NCBI GenBank assembly: GCA_018267655.1
Contig: JAFDYB010000093.1
Location: forward strand, 1 to 64,000
From: Bacteroidota bacterium
GTDB taxonomy: Bacteria; Bacteroidota; Bacteroidia; B-17B0; Aurantibacillaceae
Direction: 5' to 3'
Length of the DNA stretch: 64,000 bases
In this document: positions 27,308 to 34,904 of the stretch, piece by piece
Numbering within the stretch: position 1 is the first letter of the stretch
Layout: every line of letters begins with the position of its first letter
Program-made: the position numbers and the translations under genes
Notes under the pieces: model-generated
Seen by the model: only the letters and a program-made list of their open reading frames with translations
Told to the model about the DNA's origin: nothing
Database searches by the model: none

Positions 27308-29254
27308 TTAGTCTAACTTTTCAAAAACTGAGTTGTTGCTTTTATATTCCGGAACTAAGTCTTTCATACGCTGTACAATAACAATATTGTTTTGTGTTTT
27401 AAATGAAATAATTAGTTCGTTAATTATTTTACTTACTTCTTCATAATTATATTCTCTTATTTTTCCTACTAAAATTTGAGGGTGGTGAGTTGGAAGCGAA
27501 TTTTCATTATCTGCCAACAGTTCCTCAAACAATTTTTCTCCTGGTCTTAAACCCGTGTATGCAATAGTTATATCACGTCCTTCTGTTAAGCCGCTAAGTT
27601 TTATCATTTTGCGAGCTAAATCTATTATTTTAACTGATTTACCCATGTCAAATAAAAATATTTCTCCTCCTTTTCCCATACAGGCAGCTTCAATTACAAG
27701 TTGGCTGGCTTCTGGAATTGTCATAAAAAACCGGGTAATATCGGGGTGAGTAACCGTTAATGGGCCGCCTTGCTCAATTTGTTTTTTAAACCGAGGTATT
27801 ACCGAACCATTGCTGCCTAAAACATTTCCGAAGCGCGTTGTAATAAATTTTGTGTGCGATTGTTTGCCTAAGCTTTGAATGTAAATTTCGGCAATGCGTT
27901 TACTTGCTCCCATAACATTAGTGGGATTTACTGCTTTATCTGTACTTACAAACACAAAACGCTCTACGCTATAGTTGTTTGATAAGTCTGCACAAATTTT
28001 TGTTCCTAACACGTTTGTTAAAATACTTTCTGATGGGTTGTTCTCCATCATAGGCACATGCTTGTATGCGGCTGCATGAAAAAGAATTTGAGGCTTGAAT
28101 GATTTAAAAACATTTTCCATTCTTTCTTTATTTCTAACATCGCCAATAACCACTTCAAATATTTTTTTATCAATCATGTCGCTAAACTCAAGCTCTAGTT
28201 CATGTAAAGGGCTTTCAGCCTGATCGAGTAAATAAATTTTTTTAGGGTTAAATTTTAAACATTGTCTGGCTAATTCGCTGCCAATACTACCGGCTGCTCC
28301 GGTAATTAAAACTATTTTTTGATTGAGTTGTTTTGAAATAGCATCGTTATTGAGTTTTATAGGATCGCGTTCCAACAATTCTTCAATATTAATCCCTTTC
28401 ATTTGATTAAAACTTAACTCACCGTTAATCCATTTTTTGAATGGTGGCACCGTTAATAATTTAATATTTTGTGCTAAGCAAATATCAGCTACTTCGCTTT
28501 TTCTTTGCGCTGAAATTTTTTGTGTAGAAATTATTATTAAATCAATATTTTCTTTCTTAATTAAATTACTCAGCTCCACCGTTTCGTATATAAAAATTCC
28601 TTCAAGGCTTCTGCCTCTCTTTTTTTCATTATCATCAACAAAACCTATAACCTTGTATTTTAATGCCGCATCGCGTTCAAGTGTGTTTTTTGTAATAATA
28701 CCCGCTTCGCCGGCGCCATAAATTATAACATTTGATTTTTCTTTATCCGGATTTTTAATTTCTAAATACAAGGCTTTTACTGCTAAACGAGAGCTTATAA
28801 GTAAAAACATACAAAGTAAACCATCAATAATTATTACTGAATTTGGTATAAAGTATGCGTGTAAAAAAGAGTATCTAAAAATAATATTTAATAAAAATAT
28901 GGCAAAAGAACCCAGTGCTACAACATTAAAAATTCTAACCGCGTCGCGAGAGCTGGTGTAGCGAACAACGCCTTTATATGTTTTAGAAATAAAAAAAGAA
29001 AAGAACCTCACGCAAATAACAACTATATAATCATAAGGTAAATTTGCTGCATCTGCTGGTGGTATTGCATCAAAATTAAATCGCAGCAAAAATGCTATAC
29101 TTAAAGCAAAAACACATATTAAAGTGTCAATAAATAATATTGACCAGCGTGGTAAGTTATAAGTCCAAAATAATTTAAATAATCTATACACTTTGTAAAT
29201 GTAACTATTTTTTTTGAGGCTCTGCTTGGTTGCTTGGTTGCTTTGTAGTTTCAA
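27308..29254 (-). CDS. Membrane nucleoside-diphosphate-sugar dehydratase/epimerase (CapD/PglF type)
   Basis: About 648 residues. Four TM helices (about 35-165) precede a CoA-binding-like Rossmann fold (GAGEAGIITKN) and a second Rossmann catalytic domain (GAAGSIGSELARQ). The latter has STDKAVNPTNVMGASKR, where Met-x-x-x-K replaces the usual Tyr-x-x-x-K, as is normal in the PglF/FlaA1/CapD group. These enzymes make 4-keto-6-deoxy UDP-GlcNAc or related sugars for glycans and capsules. The TTG at 29254 overlaps the preceding gene by 50 bases. A GTG at 29191, just past that gene's stop, is an alternative start that keeps all TM helices. Confidence 0.9.
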   Translation of the reverse strand: MKLQSNQATKQSLKKNSYIYKVYRLFKLFWTYNLPRWSILFIDTLICVFALSIAFLLRFNFDAIPPADAANLPYDYIVVICVRFFSFFISKTYKGVVRYTSSRDAVRIFNVVALGSFAIFLLNIIFRYSFLHAYFIPNSVIIIDGLLCMFLLISSRLAVKALYLEIKNPDKEKSNVIIYGAGEAGIITKNTLERDAALKYKVIGFVDDNEKKRGRSLEGIFIYETVELSNLIKKENIDLIIISTQKISAQRKSEVADICLAQNIKLLTVPPFKKWINGELSFNQMKGINIEELLERDPIKLNNDAISKQLNQKIVLITGAAGSIGSELARQCLKFNPKKIYLLDQAESPLHELELEFSDMIDKKIFEVVIGDVRNKERMENVFKSFKPQILFHAAAYKHVPMMENNPSESILTNVLGTKICADLSNNYSVERFVFVSTDKAVNPTNVMGASKRIAEIYIQSLGKQSHTKFITTRFGNVLGSNGSVIPRFKKQIEQGGPLTVTHPDITRFFMTIPEASQLVIEAACMGKGGEIFLFDMGKSVKIIDLARKMIKLSGLTEGRDITIAYTGLRPGEKLFEELLADNENSLPTHHPQILVGKIREYNYEEVSKIINELIISFKTQNNIVIVQRMKDLVPEYKSNNSVFEKLD

Positions 29255-29912
29255 TTGGCGGCAACACTTTAATTTGCGATTTTAATGGTTTATCGCTGGC
29301 AACTAATTCGCAGGCGGTACAAATTTCTTTCCATTTCACTTCCATTTTACACTCGGTAGGCTGAATGTATATTTTCTTTTTTGTGCTATCCGGCATAGTA
29401 AATTCCATGTCTGTTGTCATAGTTCTAGGGCCTTCAAAAGCAAATGGGTCTTTAAAATAATCTTCGAGGTGAATGTCTTTAATATGAACTTTTTTACCAA
29501 ACACAATTGTATATAATTCAAAAATGGCGCGCGATATTTTTATAAAAATTAAATTTTTAGTGTTGTCGTAACTTATTTTAACATTGCCAATAACGCTGGT
29601 TTTATAGGAGAATGGGCCGCATGTAACAAAAGCATCGCAAATAAAATTACTACTATCAGGGCGAATATTTATTTTAGAATTTTGAATTTTCCAATGGTAC
29701 TTCCCTTTTATTAGCAACACTTCATAAGTGTTTGTACCGCTAATTTCGCCAATTGCCGAAAGCACTTTGTTAACAGCATCTTCATGAAGCGTGACAACAA
29801 AATCGTTTATGGGGTTTATACTATTCGCTTTAGTTTGCGAAAACAAAAACAATTTAATCAAAAGAAAAAAAACAAAAAGTGTATTTTTAGTCATACGGTA
29901 TCTGTTTTTCAT
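29205..29912 (-). CDS. Secreted protein of unknown function
   Basis: 235 residues with an N-terminal signal (KNTLFVFFLLIKLFLFSQTKA) and a beta-rich body. Features include AVNKVLSAIGEISGTNTYEVL near residues 45-65, CGPFSYKTSVIGNVKISY, and a late pair of cysteines in ICTACELV. The tail is Pro/Gln/Lys-rich. I do not recognise the family. It is likely periplasmic or outer-membrane-associated. Its 3' end overlaps the start region of the dehydratase gene, so the two are probably co-translated. A good promoter lies 17 bases upstream. Confidence 0.6.
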   Translation of the reverse strand: MKNRYRMTKNTLFVFFLLIKLFLFSQTKANSINPINDFVVTLHEDAVNKVLSAIGEISGTNTYEVLLIKGKYHWKIQNSKINIRPDSSNFICDAFVTCGPFSYKTSVIGNVKISYDNTKNLIFIKISRAIFELYTIVFGKKVHIKDIHLEDYFKDPFAFEGPRTMTTDMEFTMPDSTKKKIYIQPTECKMEVKWKEICTACELVASDKPLKSQIKVLPPIETTKQPSNQAEPQKK

Positions 29913-29929
29913 TATTCATTGCTAAGCAA

Positions 29930-29937
29930 CAAAGGTA
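29930..29937 (-). promoter_or_regulatory. -7 promoter element of the minus-strand block starting at 29912
   Basis: TACCTTTG (minus strand) matches TAnnTTTG exactly, 17 bases before ATG 29912, giving a leader of about 11 bases. It may drive the secreted protein, dehydratase, BshA and GldD genes. Confidence 0.55.
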
Positions 29938-30055
29938 CAATTAATATGCTAAATGTAGCATTGATAACTTTAATAGAGAGATTATCTTAGAGAGGCTACA
30001 AAAAAATGGTCTATGCCCCACAAAACTTGGGCTTAATTTTAAGCTAATTTTCTGT

Positions 30056-30063
30056 TATCTTTG
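30056..30063 (+). promoter_or_regulatory. -7 promoter element of a candidate small RNA
   Basis: TATCTTTG matches TAnnTTTG on the plus strand. No gene starts within 250 bases, but a terminator-like hairpin closes at about 30213. Confidence 0.45.
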
Positions 30064-30069
30064 AGCAGA

Positions 30070-30213
30070 GATTAAAAATATAAATACAAACTATTTTTTT
30101 AATTTACATAGTAATGAAACGCTACCCTGAATCTATTACTCAGCAATGATTTTGAGTCCATCTTGTCTTAAAGTCTTTTTCAGATAAGGCTTCTATTTAA
30201 TGGACTTTTTTTT
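30070..30213 (+). ncRNA. Candidate small RNA or long leader
   Basis: About 145 bases between a TAnnTTTG promoter and a terminator-like structure with T8. AGTCCAT (30155-30161) pairs with ATGGACT (30200-30206). Inside it, CTTGTCT (30162-30168) pairs with AGATAAG (30182-30188), making a stacked two-part stem. No ORF of note lies within. I know no family that it matches. It may instead be an attenuated leader of the lipoprotein gene at 30362. The spacer 29913-30361 holds nothing else I can name. Confidence 0.35.
30154..30213 (+). terminator. Terminator-like hairpin at the end of the candidate small RNA
   Basis: A 7-base-pair outer stem with an inner 7-base-pair stem is followed by a run of eight T at 30206-30213. 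Confidence 0.5.
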
Positions 30214-30361
30214 ATCACTATTTCACTTTTTAACTCAATCATTTTGTTGATAATCAATGGATTTGTAAATTATTTAAATTATTTTTGGGGAAATCTCAGT
30301 AATTTTATCAATTACCTCATAAAACCATGAAAAAAAATCAGTTAAAAAATACAATAGAACA

Positions 30362-31201
30362 TTGTTGTTACTCATTTTAAAGAGTATTAGCATTTGGCTT
30401 AGCTACAGTACTGGGTTTGCAACATGTATTTTTTTACTGTACTCTTGTTCTCCCAAAATGCAAATAGTTTCACTTCAAAGCGACCCTATTTTAAGAAACG
30501 ATACCATGTTAAAGAGCAAAGATTCTATTACAGATATTTATTTTAATTTTTATCTAAGAGGAGGGAATGTTATTTTTTCGATTGTGAACAAATCCGGTAA
30601 ACCAATTTTTTACGATTTAAAAAATTCATTTGTGGCAGTAAATAATTTAAAAAAAGATCTTTGGCAAGATGTTTCTCAGGTTTCAGAAACATTAACGCTT
30701 AAACAATATAGAATGAGAGGAACATATCAAAATCCTATAAATGGTACTATTTCTCGTCCGGACCGCATTATTATGATACCGCCAAAATCAATAGAAGGAT
30801 GCTCCGCAAAGATGGATATACAAACACGACCGTTTAATACTAAGTTATACAACTCTAGCCAATACAATACAACATTTGATACAGTGCAAGTAAATTGGAA
30901 AAATAACTCTTCAAAAAAAACAATAATTAAAACAATAAATTTCAATAAAATTAATTCGCCGGCAACAATAAGAATTTTTTTAACCTTTTGTAAAACCGAA
31001 GATTTTAAAGACCCTATTTATCACGATTATATTTTTTGGATATCTGATATAATGGAAATGGATCATCGGCAAGCAACAAAGTCAAGTTACCCTATGGATT
31101 TTTACAATGGATTTTATTCTCTAATGGACAATCAAAATAAAGCCTACCATCCTTATAAAAAAGCTTGGCGCTTTTATATTCCACCTTATAACCCCCAATA
31201 A
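30362..31201 (+). CDS. Putative lipoprotein of unknown function, possible start-region frameshift
   Basis: 279 residues from TTG 30362. A hydrophobic stretch ends in LLYSCSPK, a lipobox. The body is beta-rich with no recognised domain (LKQYRMRGTYQNPINGT; FKDPIYHDYIFWISDIMEMDHRQ). An ATG at 30327 is in another frame after an A8 tract and stops at 30380. One extra A in that tract would join it to this frame and give a basic, Lys-rich N-terminus. So the true start may be 30327 with a frameshift, or translation may use TTG. Confidence 0.55.
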   Translation: MLLLILKSISIWLSYSTGFATCIFLLYSCSPKMQIVSLQSDPILRNDTMLKSKDSITDIYFNFYLRGGNVIFSIVNKSGKPIFYDLKNSFVAVNNLKKDLWQDVSQVSETLTLKQYRMRGTYQNPINGTISRPDRIIMIPPKSIEGCSAKMDIQTRPFNTKLYNSSQYNTTFDTVQVNWKNNSSKKTIIKTINFNKINSPATIRIFLTFCKTEDFKDPIYHDYIFWISDIMEMDHRQATKSSYPMDFYNGFYSLMDNQNKAYHPYKKAWRFYIPPYNPQ

Positions 31202-31230
31202 ACCTGAGGTAGGTTAATTTTTTGTTTTTT
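31201..31230 (+). terminator. Weak terminator-like hairpin after the lipoprotein
   Basis: AACCT pairs with AGGTT around a 5-base loop, then a T-rich tract follows. The short stem makes this tentative. Confidence 0.3.
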
Positions 31231-31261
31231 TAAGAAAGGATTAAATTTTATCGTTTAAGCT

Positions 31262-31279
31262 TTTAGTAATTTTACTAAA
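31262..31279. promoter_or_regulatory. Inverted repeat just upstream of mqo
   Basis: TTTAGTAA and TTACTAAA are perfect eight-base arms with a two-base spacer, ending 16 bases before the mqo ATG. It could be an operator or an mRNA hairpin over the ribosome-binding region. Confidence 0.4.
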
Positions 31280-31294
31280 CATAATAAATTAACA

Positions 31295-32824
31295 ATGCTA
31301 AACATTTCTCATATTTTTCATAAACATTACAAACCCAGTTCGCACCCAGATGTAGTTTTAATTGGTGCAGGCATAATGAGCGCAACATTAGGCGTTTTTT
31401 TAAAAGAACTACAACCTTCACTTAAAATTGAAATTCACGAGCGACTTGGCGTAATTGCCGGAGAAAGCTCAGATGCTTGGAACAATGCGGGCACAGGGCA
31501 TTCAGCATTTTGCGAATTAAATTACACTCCGGAGCTTGAAAACGGAGAAATTGATGCGAGCAAGGCATTTAAAATCGCAGAAATGTTTGAAATATCTAAA
31601 CAATTTTGGGCATATTTAATTGAACAAGACTATATCAATAATCCAAAAAGTTTTATTAATTCAGTGCCTCACATGAGTTTTGTATGGGGCGAAAATGTTG
31701 ATTTTTTAAAAAAACGATATGCTGTGTTAAAAGAACATCCTTTGTTTAACAATATTGAGTTTTCTGACGATTACAACCAATTAAGTGAGTGGGTGCCTCT
31801 AATAATGAAAGGAAGAGATAAATCTCAAAAACTTGCCGCAACAAAAATTAAGTTAGGGACTGATATGAATTTTGGTGAATTAACCCGTTTATTATTTCAA
31901 CACTTAAAATCATTGCCAGATGTAAGCATTTATTTAAACAGCGAAGTTGATTTTATTGAGAAAAATAATACCAATAACCATTGGCAAGTAGAAGTAAATG
32001 ACTTAAACACAAAGCAAAAAAGAACAATTGAAACTAAATTTTTATTTATTGGAGCAGGGGGAGGGGCGCTGCCGCTTTTAGAAAAAACTGAAATTCCTGA
32101 AGCAAGTGGTTTTGGCGGCTTTCCTGTTGGTGGCCAATGGTTAGTTTGCAAAAATGAAAATGTAATTGAGCAGCACGCCGCAAAAGTATATGGTAAAGCA
32201 GAGGTTGGCTCGCCTCCAATGTCGGTTCCTCATTTAGACACGCGTATTATTAATGGAAAAAAAGCATTGCTATTTGGCCCTTTTGCCGGTTTTTCTACAA
32301 AATTTTTAAAACATGGCTCATTGATGGATTTGCCTCACTCTCTGCAAGTAAATAATATTTTGCCAATTATTTCTGTAGGACTTCACAATATCCCCTTAAC
32401 CAGATACCTAATTAACCAAGTTAAACAATCTCCGGAAGATAGATTAAATGCATTAAAAAAATTTGTTCCTACAGCCAAAATTGAAGATTGGGTTTTGGAA
32501 GAAGCAGGGCAACGCGTTCAAGTAATAAAAAAAGATCAACACAATGCTGCAAAAGGGGTGTTAGAGTTTGGGACAGAAATTGTGAGTTCGGCCGATGGCA
32601 CAATAGCAGCTTTATTAGGCGCTTCGCCCGGAGCTTCCACTTCTGTTAGCATAATGCTTAATTTATTAGAAAAATGCTTTCCGGAACAGCTAAAATCGCC
32701 TGAGTGGCAAAATAAATTAAAAGAAATGATACCAACTTATGGCAAAATAATGGCTAAAGATGAGCGCTTATGTAAAACTGTTAGAGAAAGTACGTGTAAA
32801 TCTCTTGAGCTAATGCCCAATTAG
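31295..32824 (+). CDS. mqo: Malate:quinone oxidoreductase
   Basis: 509-residue FAD enzyme on the inner membrane face that oxidises malate to oxaloacetate and passes electrons to quinone. It serves as a TCA-cycle alternative to NAD malate dehydrogenase. The FAD-binding motif VVLIGAGIMSATLG begins near residue 20, followed by E-x-x-G and SSDAWNNAGTGHSAFCELNYTP. The C-terminal block EFGTEIVSSADGTIAALLGASPGAST is typical. Length matches the family. It is a single gene with a possible operator inverted repeat in front. Malic enzyme and fumarase are elsewhere in the window. Confidence 0.97.
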   Translation: MLNISHIFHKHYKPSSHPDVVLIGAGIMSATLGVFLKELQPSLKIEIHERLGVIAGESSDAWNNAGTGHSAFCELNYTPELENGEIDASKAFKIAEMFEISKQFWAYLIEQDYINNPKSFINSVPHMSFVWGENVDFLKKRYAVLKEHPLFNNIEFSDDYNQLSEWVPLIMKGRDKSQKLAATKIKLGTDMNFGELTRLLFQHLKSLPDVSIYLNSEVDFIEKNNTNNHWQVEVNDLNTKQKRTIETKFLFIGAGGGALPLLEKTEIPEASGFGGFPVGGQWLVCKNENVIEQHAAKVYGKAEVGSPPMSVPHLDTRIINGKKALLFGPFAGFSTKFLKHGSLMDLPHSLQVNNILPIISVGLHNIPLTRYLINQVKQSPEDRLNALKKFVPTAKIEDWVLEEAGQRVQVIKKDQHNAAKGVLEFGTEIVSSADGTIAALLGASPGASTSVSIMLNLLEKCFPEQLKSPEWQNKLKEMIPTYGKIMAKDERLCKTVRESTCKSLELMPN

Positions 32825-32893
32825 ATATAGATACGTAAGGTAAAATTTTCTTGCTATAACATATCCGCTAATGGCAAGTTAATAGGTTAAAAA

Positions 32894-32914
32894 GATAACT
32901 CGTTTAGAGTTATT
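32894..32914. repeat. Hairpin between mqo and the SMC operon
   Basis: ATAACTC pairs with GAGTTAT around GTTTA. No T tract follows on the plus strand, so it is not a good terminator for mqo. Confidence 0.35.
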
Positions 32915-32941
32915 AAAAAAATAATAACAAAATAGTTAATT

Positions 32942-32976
32942 ACCTTAAATTTATGTTAATAACACCTTAAATTTAT
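32942..32976. repeat. Two direct copies of ACCTTAAATTTAT spaced 22 bases apart
   Basis: Identical 13-mers at 32942-32954 and 32964-32976, upstream of the SMC operon start at 33028. A 22-base period is about two helical turns, as expected for a regulator that binds one face of DNA. Confidence 0.5.
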
Positions 32977-33027
32977 AAATGTGGCTTGATGTATATTTAA
33001 AGGTTAGCTTTTTAAGGCTTTTTAAAT

Positions 33028-34260
33028 ATGAGTCTCCAAGTAAATGTAAACGACATATTAACTCAACTTTACCAAAATAAAAGTGTAGTTGAATTTTTAT
33101 TTGCCAATCGCGATTCAATAACCGTAAACGAATTATTAAGTCGTGATGATATTAGTGCAGAGCAGTATCAAAAATTAAAATCACTTGAATTAGTTAGTGA
33201 ATACGAGAGTATAGTTAGTTTGAACGATGCTGTAACAGCAATGTTTGAAGACTTTATGGAAATTGGCGAAGTTACGCCTGGTTTTATTAATGATTACATT
33301 AATGAATTAAAAAGGTATATCCGTTTTTATCAAGAAGTGCATGAACACAGATTTTTACGTAGTATTAAAAAATATTTAAAAAGAACAAATATTGCGTTAA
33401 GTCGCGAAATTATAAAGCTCCAAAAAAATGTAGATGATACGTATAAAAATGAAGCAAATTACCGAATTAAAATTCAGAAGCTTGAAGACTATCGGCAAAA
33501 GCGCGACACAATTATTGAATTTATACATAAAACAGAAGATATTATTTTTGAAGCCCGCCAATTGTTTGCATTCACAAACGACCCGGAGCTGTATGGAATA
33601 GTAAGCTCATTAAAAATAGGACTTATTGAAAACTTAGATTTCTTAATTGAAATACAAACCGATATTACAGATTACATTAATAAAATTCAGTTTCAGATAG
33701 ATATTTATTTAAAAGCGCAACAATTAAAAGAAATTAAAGACCATGGCTTGTTGCACTATCAAACAAATTTTAAAGAAGTGGTAAATGCAATAAGTCCTAT
33801 AAAATTTAATGCCATAAAAGGACCACGCACCAAAGTAGCCGTTGAGTTTTTATTTACAGATGCCGGACACATACTTTGCAAAAAAGTAGCAGACAAATAC
33901 AAACTGTCGCGCTTATCGTTTAGAGGAATTGCAGGAAAATTACCAACTAATTTTAAAGACCAATTAATTGACAGGCAAATAAAATTAGATGTTGAAAAAC
34001 TAGTAGAACGATTTTTGCACCAAACAAAACACAATTTATTTGAATATTTAATTGAGTACAAGTTTCCAAAAGATTTAGGCGAGGTTTCTTTTGAAGACCG
34101 GCTTTCAATTTTTGTTGAAATAGCAATGGAATATCAAAACCAATTAGACTTTAAATATCGCTTAAACTACTTTGACTATCAAGATAAAAACAATAATAAA
34201 AAACGTTTAGGTTATACATTAATCCTACCAATAGAAAAAAAACAGAAAATTAAAGTTTAA
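33028..34260 (+). CDS. MukF/MksF/JetA-like kleisin subunit
   Basis: 410 residues with no signal peptide or TM helix. The N-terminal 100 residues form a small helical, winged-helix-like domain (SVVEFLFANRDSITVNELLS). A long helical middle follows (about 105-230, with ELKRYIRFYQEVHEHRFLRSIKKYL and QKLEDYRQKRDTIIEFIHKTEDIIFEARQLF). A second mixed alpha/beta domain (about 270-405) ends it. This order matches the kleisins of bacterial MukBEF, MksBEF and Wadjet JetA. The next two genes have MukE and MukB features, which makes the assignment much firmer than this sequence alone. Start ATG 33028; the next gene begins 9 bases after its stop. Confidence 0.65.
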   Translation: MSLQVNVNDILTQLYQNKSVVEFLFANRDSITVNELLSRDDISAEQYQKLKSLELVSEYESIVSLNDAVTAMFEDFMEIGEVTPGFINDYINELKRYIRFYQEVHEHRFLRSIKKYLKRTNIALSREIIKLQKNVDDTYKNEANYRIKIQKLEDYRQKRDTIIEFIHKTEDIIFEARQLFAFTNDPELYGIVSSLKIGLIENLDFLIEIQTDITDYINKIQFQIDIYLKAQQLKEIKDHGLLHYQTNFKEVVNAISPIKFNAIKGPRTKVAVEFLFTDAGHILCKKVADKYKLSRLSFRGIAGKLPTNFKDQLIDRQIKLDVEKLVERFLHQTKHNLFEYLIEYKFPKDLGEVSFEDRLSIFVEIAMEYQNQLDFKYRLNYFDYQDKNNNKKRLGYTLILPIEKKQKIKV

Positions 34261-34269
34261 AAAATAAAT

Positions 34270-34878
34270 ATGAACGAAATAGATTATAATTTACCAAAAC
34301 AAACACACGATATTTTTTCGGTGATGGCGCGCGGACATTTTATTAGCAGCAATGGCACAAAAGATAATATGGCAAAGTTGTATGATATAATAAACAGTCC
34401 TGAAAATTTTGACAGATTACAAGCATATTTTAATGTTATTAGATATAACATTGAGCGCGGAAATAACTACTTTTATTTTTCGCGAATAAACGAAGCCAAT
34501 AGCATTATTGAACAAAAGCTCGAAACCTTTGAGCGCTACATAGATATTGTAGATTTATTTGCAAGCATGGATAATAAAATTACAATAGGCTCGCGTTTTC
34601 GCCCAAGTGAAATAGCTGAGGAGTGTAACGCCAATGTTCGTTTAAAACAAAAATTACAAAAAATTCCTATTTACCGCAGCGAAACATTACTTAATAAGGT
34701 ACGCGATATTTGCAATATGATGTCTCGCGATTCGTTTTTAGAATTAGAAGATGAAGAGAGCGAAAACTATAAAGTACTAGATGCCTATACATATTTATTA
34801 GATGTAATTAATGCCATTAGCATATACGAAGCAAAAGATGGCATTGATGAAAATAGCAGCGGATTAATTTTAAATTAA
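34270..34878 (+). CDS. MukE/MksE/JetB-like accessory subunit
   Basis: 202 residues, soluble and mostly helical. The segment DIFSVMARGHFISSNGT followed by LQAYFNVIRYNIERGNNYFYFS is like the winged-helix core of MukE/MksE/JetB proteins. These bind the kleisin and regulate the SMC ATPase. The C-terminal half holds a further helical domain (SETLLNKVRDICNMMSRDSF) and an acidic stretch. It lies between the kleisin-like and SMC-like genes with 9- and 26-base gaps, exactly the E position of such operons. Family assignment rests on gene order and these motifs. Confidence 0.65.
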   Translation: MNEIDYNLPKQTHDIFSVMARGHFISSNGTKDNMAKLYDIINSPENFDRLQAYFNVIRYNIERGNNYFYFSRINEANSIIEQKLETFERYIDIVDLFASMDNKITIGSRFRPSEIAEECNANVRLKQKLQKIPIYRSETLLNKVRDICNMMSRDSFLELEDEESENYKVLDAYTYLLDVINAISIYEAKDGIDENSSGLILN

Positions 34879-34904
34879 AAATTAGAAAAGAAAACCAAAT
34901 TAAA

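Noticed and set aside
30327-30380. 17-residue ORF as an independent small gene
   Set aside because: Its position and A8 tract fit better as the displaced start of the lipoprotein than as a separate peptide.
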